This document shows positions 35,965 to 43,285 of a DNA stretch of 64,000 nucleotides, one piece after another. The notes below the pieces were generated by a model, which was not told where the DNA came from, ran no database searches, and saw only the letters and a program-made list of their open reading frames with translations. The translations under genes were made by a program, and so were the position numbers. Source of the DNA: FW021-bin31 sp964422465 (lineage in GTDB: Bacteria > Bacteroidota > Bacteroidia > Chitinophagales > Chitinophagaceae); contig CAYRBD010000003.1 of the NCBI GenBank assembly GCA_964422465.1, positions 1-64,000 of the forward strand, read 5' to 3'. How positions within the stretch are numbered: position 1 is the stretch's first letter; the number at the start of each line of letters is the position of its first letter.

Positions 35965-36933
35965 ATGAGTACGCTTGCAGAACAATACCGTCCGTTAAGG
36001 AAGTTTTCTCTTGGCGATAAAGAAAATATAGTAGTACGCCTTGTATTGATCAATATTGTCATTTTTGCGGCTCTTATTTTTACGAAGGTAGTGTACATGA
36101 TAACAAATGCCCCCTCCGATGCCTTTGTTTCACAGGTCATTCCCTGGGCGGTGTTGCCGGCGGACCCCATGAAAGTACTTACGCATCCGTGGACGCTCTT
36201 TACCTACATGTTTGTCCATCTCAATTTCTGGCTGCTTTTGAGTTCAGTAGTGTGGCTGTGGGGGTATGGAGAGTTGCTTCAGGGCTTGTATGGCCCTCGT
36301 TTTGTGATTCCACTTTATCTATTGGGGGGGCTGGCAGGCGCTGCGTTTTTCATACTTTCTTTTCAGCTTATTCCCGGCCTGGCTTCTTCCCTGGAAACGG
36401 CAAACAGCATCAGTGTAGGTGCTTCCGCCAGTGTGATGGCTATTGTTATTTGCACCACGGTATTGGTGCCGAAGTACAGGATATTTCCGATGCTGGCCGG
36501 AGGAATCCCTTTATATGTAATTACGCTTATTTATCTCGTTTTGACTTTGGTGGGAGAGAAAGGAGATTCTGCTCATAGCCTCCTCTTTGCCGGAGCCGGA
36601 GGTTTATTAGTAGGAGCCTATTTCGGATTTAGAATTAAAAAAGGATTGGATCCGGGCGCCGGCTTAAACCGGTTTATTTACAAGTTTTCCCACCTTTTTG
36701 AACCAAAAGATGAGCGTTATATGGATGAGGAGCATTTAAAGACTGCGCATCTTCACCTCAGCAGAAAAAGTGAGAACTCTCATACCCCATACAAGCGTAT
36801 CGGGCCGGTTCCCGAAGGTAAGATTGATGAATTACTGGATAAGATCAACCTGTCAGGGATTAAGTCGTTGACGTCAGAAGAAAAAGAGTTGTTGATCAAA
36901 GCCAGTAAGGAAAAAGGAGAGGAGATAAATTAG
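35965..36933 (+). CDS. Rhomboid-family membrane protein with altered active-site motif
   Basis: This 322-aa protein has a rhomboid membrane domain and a C-terminal soluble tail of about 90 residues (DUF6576-like, PEGKIDELLDKINLSGIKSLTSEE). The helix with the active-site serine reads SVGASASVMAI (GxSA instead of GxSG), and the His helix is SAHSLLFAGAGGLLVG. Both Ser and His are kept, so activity is possible. The start at 35965 is preferred over the TTG at 35944. It follows the other rhomboid gene, an arrangement that recurs in Bacteroidota. Its substrate is unknown. Confidence 0.85.
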   Translation: MSTLAEQYRPLRKFSLGDKENIVVRLVLINIVIFAALIFTKVVYMITNAPSDAFVSQVIPWAVLPADPMKVLTHPWTLFTYMFVHLNFWLLLSSVVWLWGYGELLQGLYGPRFVIPLYLLGGLAGAAFFILSFQLIPGLASSLETANSISVGASASVMAIVICTTVLVPKYRIFPMLAGGIPLYVITLIYLVLTLVGEKGDSAHSLLFAGAGGLLVGAYFGFRIKKGLDPGAGLNRFIYKFSHLFEPKDERYMDEEHLKTAHLHLSRKSENSHTPYKRIGPVPEGKIDELLDKINLSGIKSLTSEEKELLIKASKEKGEEIN

Positions 36934-36941
36934 TAACCACC

Positions 36942-38066
36942 GTGAAGGTTTCGAAACACTTTCTGTTGACCCCCCTTTTAATTTTGAATATTATTCTCCT
37001 GCTGGTTTTTGTATTTGCCAGCCTGGCTATACCCAGAATAGCTCCGGGAGGCCATTGGTATTTAGGGATATTGGGCCTTGTGTTTCCACTCATCTTGGCG
37101 TTGGTTATAGCCTTCATTGTCTTTTGGTTTATGGTGCATTTCAAATACAGTTTGTTTGGTATTATAGCCCTTATTGTATGTTGGAAATTTGTTCTCGTGT
37201 TTTTTGCACTCCACCCGTTCAGTGGAAAGGCAAAGGACAGCAACCCGGATCGAATAACTATAATGAGTTACAACGTCCATTATTTTAAGAACCTGGATAA
37301 GAGCAAAAAAGACAATGCCAGTCTTAGAGATGAAATGATGGCGCTTATTAAAGAACAAAAGCCAGATATCCTTTGCCTGCAGGAATTTTATACTTCGGAG
37401 AATCCACATAATTTTGATAATAAGAATTATATTTCCGAAGAGATGAGATTACCTTATCGGTATTTCAGCAGCGACAGGAATTATGCCAACAACCACTCAG
37501 GCGTTATTATATTTTCTCGTTATCCTATCGTAAATTCAGCTAAGGTAGAATTACTGGAGAACGAGGAAAAAGGAGAAGCCATATACGTGGATATTAAGAA
37601 AGGAACAGCTATTTTCAGAGTATTTACTACACATCTTCAGTCTATCTATCTGGATGCAGAAGACCGGAAATACATGGGAGAGGTAAAAAGACAGGAGAAC
37701 CCGGAGCTTTCCGGTAGCAAGAGGATATTCAAAAAATTAAAGGTAGCGTTCACAAAAAGAGCAACGCAGGCTGGCGTGCTCTCAGAAAAAATAAAAGAAA
37801 GCCCTTATCCGGTTTTGGTTTGTGGTGATTTTAACGATACACCAAATTCTTATACCTATTTTAAGGTCAAAGGCTCTTTAAAAGATGCTTTTTTGGAAAA
37901 GGGATTTGGAATTGGCAGAACCTATTCTCAGATTTCTCCCACCCTGCGTATTGATTATATTCTTACCGACCCCGGGTTTCAGACAGAGGGCTTTTATGTG
38001 ATTCACCGGACACTTTCTGATCATTTTCCGGTGATTGCACAATTGGAATATACAAATAGGCATTAA
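36942..38066 (+). CDS. Membrane-anchored endonuclease/exonuclease/phosphatase-family protein
   Basis: This 374-aa protein has about three N-terminal membrane helices (about 5-85), followed by an EEP domain. The domain shows ITIMSYNVHYF, ILCLQEFYTSEN, FTTHLQSIYL, VCGDFNDTPNS, LRIDYIL and SDHFPVIAQL, all catalytic pieces being present. The start is GTG at 36942, 8 bp after the rhomboid stop, so the two genes are probably co-transcribed. The membrane anchor distinguishes it from the lipoprotein at 10681. In Bacteroidota this pairing with rhomboid genes is common, but the physiological substrate is not known. Confidence 0.88.
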   Translation: MKVSKHFLLTPLLILNIILLLVFVFASLAIPRIAPGGHWYLGILGLVFPLILALVIAFIVFWFMVHFKYSLFGIIALIVCWKFVLVFFALHPFSGKAKDSNPDRITIMSYNVHYFKNLDKSKKDNASLRDEMMALIKEQKPDILCLQEFYTSENPHNFDNKNYISEEMRLPYRYFSSDRNYANNHSGVIIFSRYPIVNSAKVELLENEEKGEAIYVDIKKGTAIFRVFTTHLQSIYLDAEDRKYMGEVKRQENPELSGSKRIFKKLKVAFTKRATQAGVLSEKIKESPYPVLVCGDFNDTPNSYTYFKVKGSLKDAFLEKGFGIGRTYSQISPTLRIDYILTDPGFQTEGFYVIHRTLSDHFPVIAQLEYTNRH

Positions 38067-38104
38067 AAGAAATGCCGACCGCCCCTCTGTTCTAATAGAT
38101 AATT

Positions 38105-38479
38105 TTATCCATCCGCCTGAGAGTGGGCATATTCCATTTGAGGGAGGTTGAGTTCGATGATTGCGGCATCATGCGTATAGTCAGCTTCCTCAAACAGAAT
38201 CTGGTCTTCCAGGCTTTTAACTGAGCTTGCATATGCATTTTCCCAGTTGAATGCTCTATCTGAGGTAGTGTATGTTCTCTTTTTACTGTCTATTTTCATC
38301 CATATTTCTTTCCTCCCGGGACTGATTGCGGATAGTTGAGCCTTTAATTCAAGGTATTTGATTGTGACGCCGGATTCTTCAAGTTGTTTAATTTTTTGAA
38401 GAGTTCGTTGGATTAAAGATAAAGACTGCATACAATCTTCAATTTCGAACTGAAAGTATAACCCCATTCCGTTTTTCAT
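38105..38479 (-). CDS. Hypothetical protein
   Basis: This 124-aa protein of unknown family has no signal or membrane segment. It is rich in charged residues with a possible helical N-terminal half (CMQSLSLIQRTLQKIKQLEESGV) and an acidic C-terminus. It lies downstream of a well-formed promoter and of an ATGAC-N4-GTCAT palindrome shared with two other genes near the RR-Crp regulator, which supports it as a real gene in the same regulon. Confidence 0.6.
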   Translation of the reverse strand: MKNGMGLYFQFEIEDCMQSLSLIQRTLQKIKQLEESGVTIKYLELKAQLSAISPGRKEIWMKIDSKKRTYTTSDRAFNWENAYASSVKSLEDQILFEEADYTHDAAIIELNLPQMEYAHSQADG

Positions 38480-38572
38480 TTTGAAAGTATTTAGGGTGAA
38501 TAATTATTTCTCTACAAAGGTTTCAATCAAGATACTTTATGGCAAAGAAAATCTAATTTGCTATATTTATGA

Positions 38573-38586
38573 ATGACCCTTGTCAT
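38573..38586. promoter_or_regulatory. RR-Crp candidate operator, site 1
   Basis: ATGAC-CCTT-GTCAT, a perfect palindrome with a four-base spacer, 93 bp before the hypothetical gene at 38479. Between them, on the minus strand, TTTG, 20 bp and AACCTTTG form a good promoter. The box lies about 22 bp upstream of the -33 element, as expected for an activator site. Confidence 0.6.
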
Positions 38587-38632
38587 GAACTTTAATGATC
38601 TTGGTCAGAATGATGAATTGAAAACAGGTGTT

Positions 38633-39691
38633 TTAATATGGGAGTCTTCTAAGTCCTTCTTCATTGATAATCAAAATTTTTCCATTCTTTATTTCAATCA
38701 ACCCTTCAGATTTGAAGTCGCTGAGTGTTCTTATCAGCGACTCCGTTGCAACTCCGGCAATTGAAGCCATGTGTTCCCGGGAAATATCCAGTTCTATATG
38801 TCCTTTTTCGCTGGAATTGTACTTTTCCATCACTTTTAGAAGCCCGAAACTTACCTTTTTCCGAAGAGAGTTATAGGCCAGATTTAATAAATTTTCTTCA
38901 TTTAAAGTCTTGTTGCGGGCTATTAATTTAATAAACTCTTTAGTGGCAACGTGGTTTTCCCAAAGAAGGTGCAAAAAATCTTTACGGGGAATCAGCATAA
39001 GTTCTGATTTTTCCAGTACCTGAGCATTATCTTTATAATTGATATCTTGGAGCATGGACAGATATCCAAAAAAATCACCCTGGCCATGAATGTGAGTAAT
39101 GAACTCTTTCCCGGCTTCATTGGTTAGATAAGTTCTTATTTTTCCTTTGATTACATAAAAGATAAATTTAGGTCTCTCTCCTTCCCGATACAAAAGGTGT
39201 TTTGGTGGATAAGTACATATCTCCCGGTCTCCAGTAGCGAGAGACGCAAGCCCGGGTTGTCCACTTTGATCAAAAAAATGTTTTATCCCTTCCGGCACAT
39301 TTTTAAAATTATGACGGATCGTTTCTATCTTTTTTAATCTCGACTCTACAGCATTCAGAAGTTCAATACCCTGAAAGGGTTTGGTAATATAATCATCGGC
39401 GCCCATTTCCATACCTTTTCTGAAGTCATCTCTCTCAGATTTTGCAGTTAGAAAAATGAAAGGAATGTCGGCTGTTTCCCGGTGTTTATTTAATAAATGC
39501 AAAACCCCATACCCATCAAGGCCTGGCATCATAATATCACAGATAATTAAGTCGGGGATTTCTGCTAAAGCCTTTTCAGTCCCGCTTTTACCATCCGCAG
39601 CACAGATAACTTCATATTCAGAAAGTTCTAGAATTTCTGCAATATTTTCTCTGACCTCTTTATTATCTTCAATAATCAATATTTTCTGCAT
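38633..39691 (-). CDS. Response regulator fused to Crp/Fnr-type DNA-binding domain
   Basis: This 352-aa regulator has a receiver domain (about 1-120) with phosphoryl acceptor Asp52 in LIICDIMMPGLDG, acidic pocket Glu8/Asp9 and a KPF motif. A cyclic-nucleotide-binding-like domain follows (about 150-250, with FIFYVIKGKIRTYLTNEAGKE), then a Crp-type winged helix (about 275-345, ISREHMASIAGVATESLIRTLSDF). This RR-Crp fusion links a histidine kinase to Crp/Fnr-like target genes; no kinase is encoded in the window. Three ATGAY-N4-RTCAT palindromes lie around it and are its likely targets. It is transcribed divergently from the PNPOx gene. Confidence 0.92.
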   Translation of the reverse strand: MQKILIIEDNKEVRENIAEILELSEYEVICAADGKSGTEKALAEIPDLIICDIMMPGLDGYGVLHLLNKHRETADIPFIFLTAKSERDDFRKGMEMGADDYITKPFQGIELLNAVESRLKKIETIRHNFKNVPEGIKHFFDQSGQPGLASLATGDREICTYPPKHLLYREGERPKFIFYVIKGKIRTYLTNEAGKEFITHIHGQGDFFGYLSMLQDINYKDNAQVLEKSELMLIPRKDFLHLLWENHVATKEFIKLIARNKTLNEENLLNLAYNSLRKKVSFGLLKVMEKYNSSEKGHIELDISREHMASIAGVATESLIRTLSDFKSEGLIEIKNGKILIINEEGLRRLPY

Positions 39692-39822
39692 AGTATTTAT
39701 TTAAAGAGGAACGCTGCATTTCAGTTCTTTTGTTCAGTATAGCAAAGTCTATCTAAGGCTAATTTAATTCAACTTTATTTCTTTTTAAAATAAAGTTATT
39801 TTACAGGGTTATTGGCTGTATC

Positions 39823-39836
39823 ATGATGGTTATCAT
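39823..39836. promoter_or_regulatory. RR-Crp candidate operator, site 2
   Basis: ATGAT-GGTT-ATCAT, palindromic with a four-base spacer, 80 bp before the PNPOx start at 39917. A -7-like TTATTTTG lies at 39881-39888. It sits in the intergenic region shared with the regulator gene. Confidence 0.6.
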
Positions 39837-39916
39837 TCCCCTTCCTGATGAGCGTCATAGATAGGAGGATAAAATAATTTTTATTTTGCTCTTTTATCCC
39901 TTTAAATAAAAAAGGT

Positions 39917-40381
39917 ATGGTAGGCAGGTTAAATGAATTGATGATAGACGAAGTACTGGAGGAAAATATTATTGGACGTCTGGGATATACGGACGGCCAC
40001 CGTATTTTTATTATTCCCATTTCCTATCTGTATTACGATAGGAGATACCTTCTGGCACATTCCCGGGAGGGTAAAAAGATCGAAATTTTCCGTAAAAACC
40101 CTGATATTTGCCTGTCGGTGGATCAGATTCAAAATCTGAGTAACTGGAAAAGTGTTTTAATTTGGGGAAAATATGAAGAAATTATGGATAAAAGAGAACG
40201 CTATTATGCGTTGGACCTTCTGATCAGACGGATATTCCGGTATAAATCGACTGAAAAAGCAGCTAACCCAGATTTACCCGGTATAGATGAATCCATGATT
40301 ATTCCAGACCGGGAAAAGGCTATTGTTTACCGCATCAAAATAGAAAAAGTTTCCGGCAGGTTTGAAATCAATAAAAACTGA
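39917..40381 (+). CDS. Pyridoxamine 5'-phosphate oxidase-family flavin-binding protein
   Basis: This 154-aa split-barrel protein of the PNPOx-like (FMN-binding) family has the N-terminal ENIIGRLGYTDGHRIFIIPISYLY strand pair and the later LLAHSREGKKIEIFRKNPDICLSVD segment, both typical. These small members reduce or sense small molecules using FMN or F420-like cofactors and are often induced by nitrosative or oxygen stress. It is divergent from the RR-Crp regulator and has its palindrome upstream, so it is a probable target. The exact reaction is unknown. Confidence 0.83.
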   Translation: MVGRLNELMIDEVLEENIIGRLGYTDGHRIFIIPISYLYYDRRYLLAHSREGKKIEIFRKNPDICLSVDQIQNLSNWKSVLIWGKYEEIMDKRERYYALDLLIRRIFRYKSTEKAANPDLPGIDESMIIPDREKAIVYRIKIEKVSGRFEINKN

Positions 40382-40433
40382 TACTCGTTAATCTCTTTTA
40401 ATTTTCAGTTGCCGGTAAAGCCAGGCTTTCTTT

Positions 40434-40560
40434 CTTGCCGAAAAGTATGGGGGCAAGAGACCGTAAAGAACCTGCAGAATAAACTTTTCTTACTCTTGCG
40501 GTTGTATTTTTGCCGTACCTGTCCTGAGACGGAAGGGGAAAGCACTTTCCTATTCTGCAG
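40434..40560. other. Structured convergent intergenic region with alternative hairpins
   Basis: The 290-bp space between convergent genes holds no convincing gene but several inverted repeats. CTTGCC (40434) pairs with GGCAAG (40452). GCAAGAG (40453) pairs with CTCTTGC (40493). CTGCAGAATA (40472) pairs with TATTCTGCAG (40551). The first two compete for the same strand and cannot form together. It could be a bidirectional terminator or a small RNA. Confidence 0.4.
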
Positions 40561-40671
40561 TTTAAAGAGGCAGACGTTATTTTACTATCTTTAAAAATAT
40601 TCTTTTTCATTTCACTTTATTTTATTAAAAACAAAGTTGGTCTTTTTAAAATAGAATTAAACTGACCAGGA

Positions 40672-40926
40672 TCATATAAGATCATGATTGTTATCTGTAT
40701 TTATTTTATTTCCTGGTAGTAAATTCTCTTTTTTCAATGTTGAGATTCCCAGAAAGTCATAAAAAGGGTCATACCTAATCAGGGCAGTCAGGAATAAATA
40801 AGCGGCTGTGAACAGAAAAAGGAGCATGACAGGTACCGGAATTTTACCTGCTACTGATAAATCAATTGCCAGTATTGCTAAAACCATACGCAGGGCCCTA
40901 TCTATTTTATTAAGATTTATTTTCAT
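40672..40926 (-). CDS. YgaP-like (DUF2892) small membrane protein
   Basis: This 84-aa inner-membrane protein has two hydrophobic helices (VLAILAIDLSVAGKI and VMLLFLFTAAYLFLTALI), ending in the typical YDPFYDFLGI motif of DUF2892. The start at 40926 is chosen because an upstream extension reads through the promoter palindrome. The fold occurs fused to rhodanese in YgaP, linked to sulfur or cyanide handling; here it stands alone. It carries the RR-Crp candidate operator 79 bp upstream, so it is likely co-regulated with PNPOx and the hypothetical gene. Confidence 0.8.
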   Translation of the reverse strand: MKINLNKIDRALRMVLAILAIDLSVAGKIPVPVMLLFLFTAAYLFLTALIRYDPFYDFLGISTLKKENLLPGNKINTDNNHDLI

Positions 40927-40990
40927 TTTAAGCTGAATTTGGATATTTAGGAATAAAATTAGCTTTCTGTTTTCATAAAAAGTATGATGG

Positions 40991-41019
40991 CAGTCAGCTG
41001 ACTGAATGACAATAGTCAT
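40991..41019. promoter_or_regulatory. Two abutting palindromes; RR-Crp candidate operator, site 3
   Basis: ATGAC-AATA-GTCAT (41006-41019) lies 79 bp before the DUF2892 start on the minus strand. Directly beside it is a perfect 14-bp palindrome CAGTCAGCTGACTG (40991-41004). A TAATTTTA -7-like element follows further downstream toward the gene. Confidence 0.6.
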
Positions 41020-41035
41020 CTATTTGAGAAGGTTC

Positions 41036-41554
41036 TTACCAGGCTACTCCGTATTTTTCCTCCATTATTTTAAAATGATGCGTTTTATGTCCCAAAATGA
41101 TATAACCAATAGCCAGTACAGACATTGTGTTGCCTGCATAGCTGCCTGTTCTTAAAAGCATCTCTTTATCGAAAGTAGAAAAAAGCCTCGCGCTACCCTG
41201 ATGTACCTCCCGGTACTCATCAAGCAGATCGGCGATGGTTCTGTCATTCGCACGGGCATATTTAGCATATTCGTCCTGGTTATATCCCGTTAGCACGGTA
41301 GGATCCTTTCTTGCAAAACGCAGCGCCCGATAGTCAAAAATCCTTTCTGTATCTGTAAGATGTTGAAGAATGTCATGAATGGTCCATTTTCCCGGAGCGT
41401 AGGTTGCTTTCCCTATACTTTCCAGGGCTCCTACATTTATTTCCCGCAATTGTTTCAGACTGTTTTCAAAGGCGGTTTCCAGGGAGACGTCTTCGGCCAG
41501 TGCAATGTAAGCAGCATGGCTTTCAGGAACGGCTTTCAAAAAAGATTTATCCAT
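41036..41554 (-). CDS. DinB-family protein
   Basis: This 172-aa four-helix DinB-like protein has metal-ligand histidines in WTIHDILQHLTDTER and GHKTHHFKIMEE, matching the DinB_2 pattern. DinB-like proteins use a metal centre for thiol or transferase chemistry, and some act in bacillithiol-type metabolism. The start at 41554 is chosen because an earlier frame would extend 44 residues across the promoter region of the divergent gene. Its own promoter is TATATTTG (41576-41569 on the minus strand). A shared 16-bp palindrome lies between it and the carboxylase gene. Confidence 0.85.
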   Translation of the reverse strand: MDKSFLKAVPESHAAYIALAEDVSLETAFENSLKQLREINVGALESIGKATYAPGKWTIHDILQHLTDTERIFDYRALRFARKDPTVLTGYNQDEYAKYARANDRTIADLLDEYREVHQGSARLFSTFDKEMLLRTGSYAGNTMSVLAIGYIILGHKTHHFKIMEEKYGVAW

Positions 41555-41582
41555 AATCGGGGTTTTTACAAATATAAGCAAT

Positions 41583-41626
41583 AACCCACTCTTGGGTTTG
41601 GTTCTGTTAAAAAAGTAGTACTTTAG
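41583..41626. promoter_or_regulatory. Divergent promoter with palindrome over the -33 elements
   Basis: AACCCA-CTCT-TGGGTT at 41583-41598 is a perfect inverted repeat. It overlaps the TTTG at 41597-41600 that, with TACTTTAG (41619-41626), forms the carboxylase promoter. It also lies at the expected -33 distance from the DinB -7 element TATATTTG. It is a candidate operator for both genes. Confidence 0.5.
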
Positions 41627-41642
41627 AGACAAAAATAGCATA

Positions 41643-43277
41643 ATGGACCAAAGTGAATTGGCTTTCAATAAAAATGAAGATGCCATGCATCTGGCTGTAC
41701 GCGGGCTTCAGCGGAATTTTTCGAAAGTGGCAAAAGGAGGTGGGAAACAGCGGGTGGAAAAGATCAGAAAAAAAAATAAGCTTACCCCCCGGGAGCGTAT
41801 TCAATATCTTATTGATGACAAAACAACTTTCCTTGAAATCGGTGCTTTTGCAGGATGGGAGATGTATGAAGAAGAAGGTGGATGCCCTTCGGGAGGAACC
41901 GTTGCCGGACTGGGGTATGTGAGTGGCAGACAATGTGTTATTGTTGCCAATGACATGACTGTGAAGGCTGGCGCCTGGTTCCCTATTACAGGGAAAAAAA
42001 ACCTGCGTATGCAGGAAATAGCCATGGAAAATCACCTGCCTGTCATTTACCTGGTGGACAGTGCGGGGGTTTACCTCCCCATGCAGGATGAGATTTTTCC
42101 GGATAAAGAACACTTTGGCCGTATATTTTATAACAATGCCCGCATGAGCGCCATGGGCATTACCCAGATTGCTGCTGTAATGGGGAGTTGTGTAGCCGGA
42201 GGAGCTTATTTGCCCATTATGAGTGATGAAACCCTCATGGTGGAAGGAAACGGTTCTATTTTTCTGGCTGGTCCTTATTTAGTGAAAGCTGCAATAGGGG
42301 AAGAAGTGGATGCAGAAACACTGGGAGGAGCAGAAACCCACAACGCGATTTCCGGAATTGCTGATTATAAATTTAAAACCGAGCAGGGATGTCTGGATCA
42401 AATTAAAAAAATTATTAGTAAACTGGGTAAAAATCCCGAACATGTTTTAAACAGGATTAAGCCGGAAGCTCCAAAAGAAAAAAAAGAAAAGATATACGGC
42501 CTCCTCCCGGAAGATCGGACCAAGCCTTACGACATGATGGAAATCATTAAATGCATTACGGATCGTTCCGAATTTGAACCCTATAAAAAGGCTTATGGAA
42601 AAACCATCCTCTGTGGTTATGCACGCATCAATGGCTGGGCAGTAGGTATTGTGGCCAATCAACGTCAGATTATTAAAAATAAAAAAGGAGAGATGCAAAT
42701 GGGGGGCGTTATTTATAACGACAGTGCCGATAAAGCAGCCCGTTTTGTAATGGTTTGTAATCAGAAGAAAATTCCCTTGTTGTTTCTGCAGGATGTTTCG
42801 GGATTTATGGTGGGCAGCCGTTCTGAGCAAGCCGGTATTATTAAAGATGGTGCCAAACTGGTAAGCGCAGTGTCTAACAGTGTGGTACCCAAGATTACTT
42901 TTATAATTGGAAATTCTTACGGGGCAGGCAATTATGCCATGTGTGGTAAAGCCTACGATCCGAGATTTATTTTTGCGTGGCCCACTGCACGATTAGCCGT
43001 AATGGGAGGGCAGCAGGCGGCAAAAACCCTTTTACAAATAAAAGTAGCTTCTTTAAAAAAACAGGGACGAAAGGTTTCTGAAAAGGAGAAAGAAGAATTA
43101 TTAAGAAAAATCACCACTCGTTACGAGCAACAAACGACGCCTTATTATGCTGCCGCTCGTCTGTGGATAGATGGAATTATTGACCCCGGAGATACCCGTA
43201 AAGTGCTATCCGAATGCCTGGAAGCCGTATGCAGGGCAGAGATAAAGCCGTTTAATGTGGGGATTTTACAGGTGTAA
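41643..43277 (+). CDS. Acyl-CoA carboxylase carboxyltransferase (beta) subunit, MCC-like
   Basis: This 544-aa carboxyltransferase transfers CO2 from biotin to an acyl-CoA. Both crotonase-like halves are present: GGCPSGGTVAGLGYVSGRQC, VYLVDSAGVYLP and MGSCVAGGAYLPIMSDETLMV in the first, and ICGYARINGWAVGIVANQ, LFLQDVSGFMVG and GNSYGAGNYAMCGKAYDPRF in the second. The segment EIFPDKEHFGRIFYNNARMSA is characteristic of methylcrotonyl-CoA carboxylase beta, suggesting a role in leucine breakdown. The biotin/ATP subunit is not in the window. Propionyl-CoA specificity is the alternative. Confidence 0.92.
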   Translation: MDQSELAFNKNEDAMHLAVRGLQRNFSKVAKGGGKQRVEKIRKKNKLTPRERIQYLIDDKTTFLEIGAFAGWEMYEEEGGCPSGGTVAGLGYVSGRQCVIVANDMTVKAGAWFPITGKKNLRMQEIAMENHLPVIYLVDSAGVYLPMQDEIFPDKEHFGRIFYNNARMSAMGITQIAAVMGSCVAGGAYLPIMSDETLMVEGNGSIFLAGPYLVKAAIGEEVDAETLGGAETHNAISGIADYKFKTEQGCLDQIKKIISKLGKNPEHVLNRIKPEAPKEKKEKIYGLLPEDRTKPYDMMEIIKCITDRSEFEPYKKAYGKTILCGYARINGWAVGIVANQRQIIKNKKGEMQMGGVIYNDSADKAARFVMVCNQKKIPLLFLQDVSGFMVGSRSEQAGIIKDGAKLVSAVSNSVVPKITFIIGNSYGAGNYAMCGKAYDPRFIFAWPTARLAVMGGQQAAKTLLQIKVASLKKQGRKVSEKEKEELLRKITTRYEQQTTPYYAAARLWIDGIIDPGDTRKVLSECLEAVCRAEIKPFNVGILQV

Positions 43278-43285
43278 ATCGGTTT

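Noticed and set aside
39854..39866. TGATGAGCGTCATAG near the PNPOx promoter as a further RR-Crp box
   Set aside because: The ATGA/TCAT halves are only three bases apart, not the six needed to match the other three sites.
40398..40610. 70-codon minus-strand frame in the structured intergenic region
   Set aside because: Its codons simply follow the inverted repeats; no start context, no family resemblance, and the hairpins explain the sequence better.
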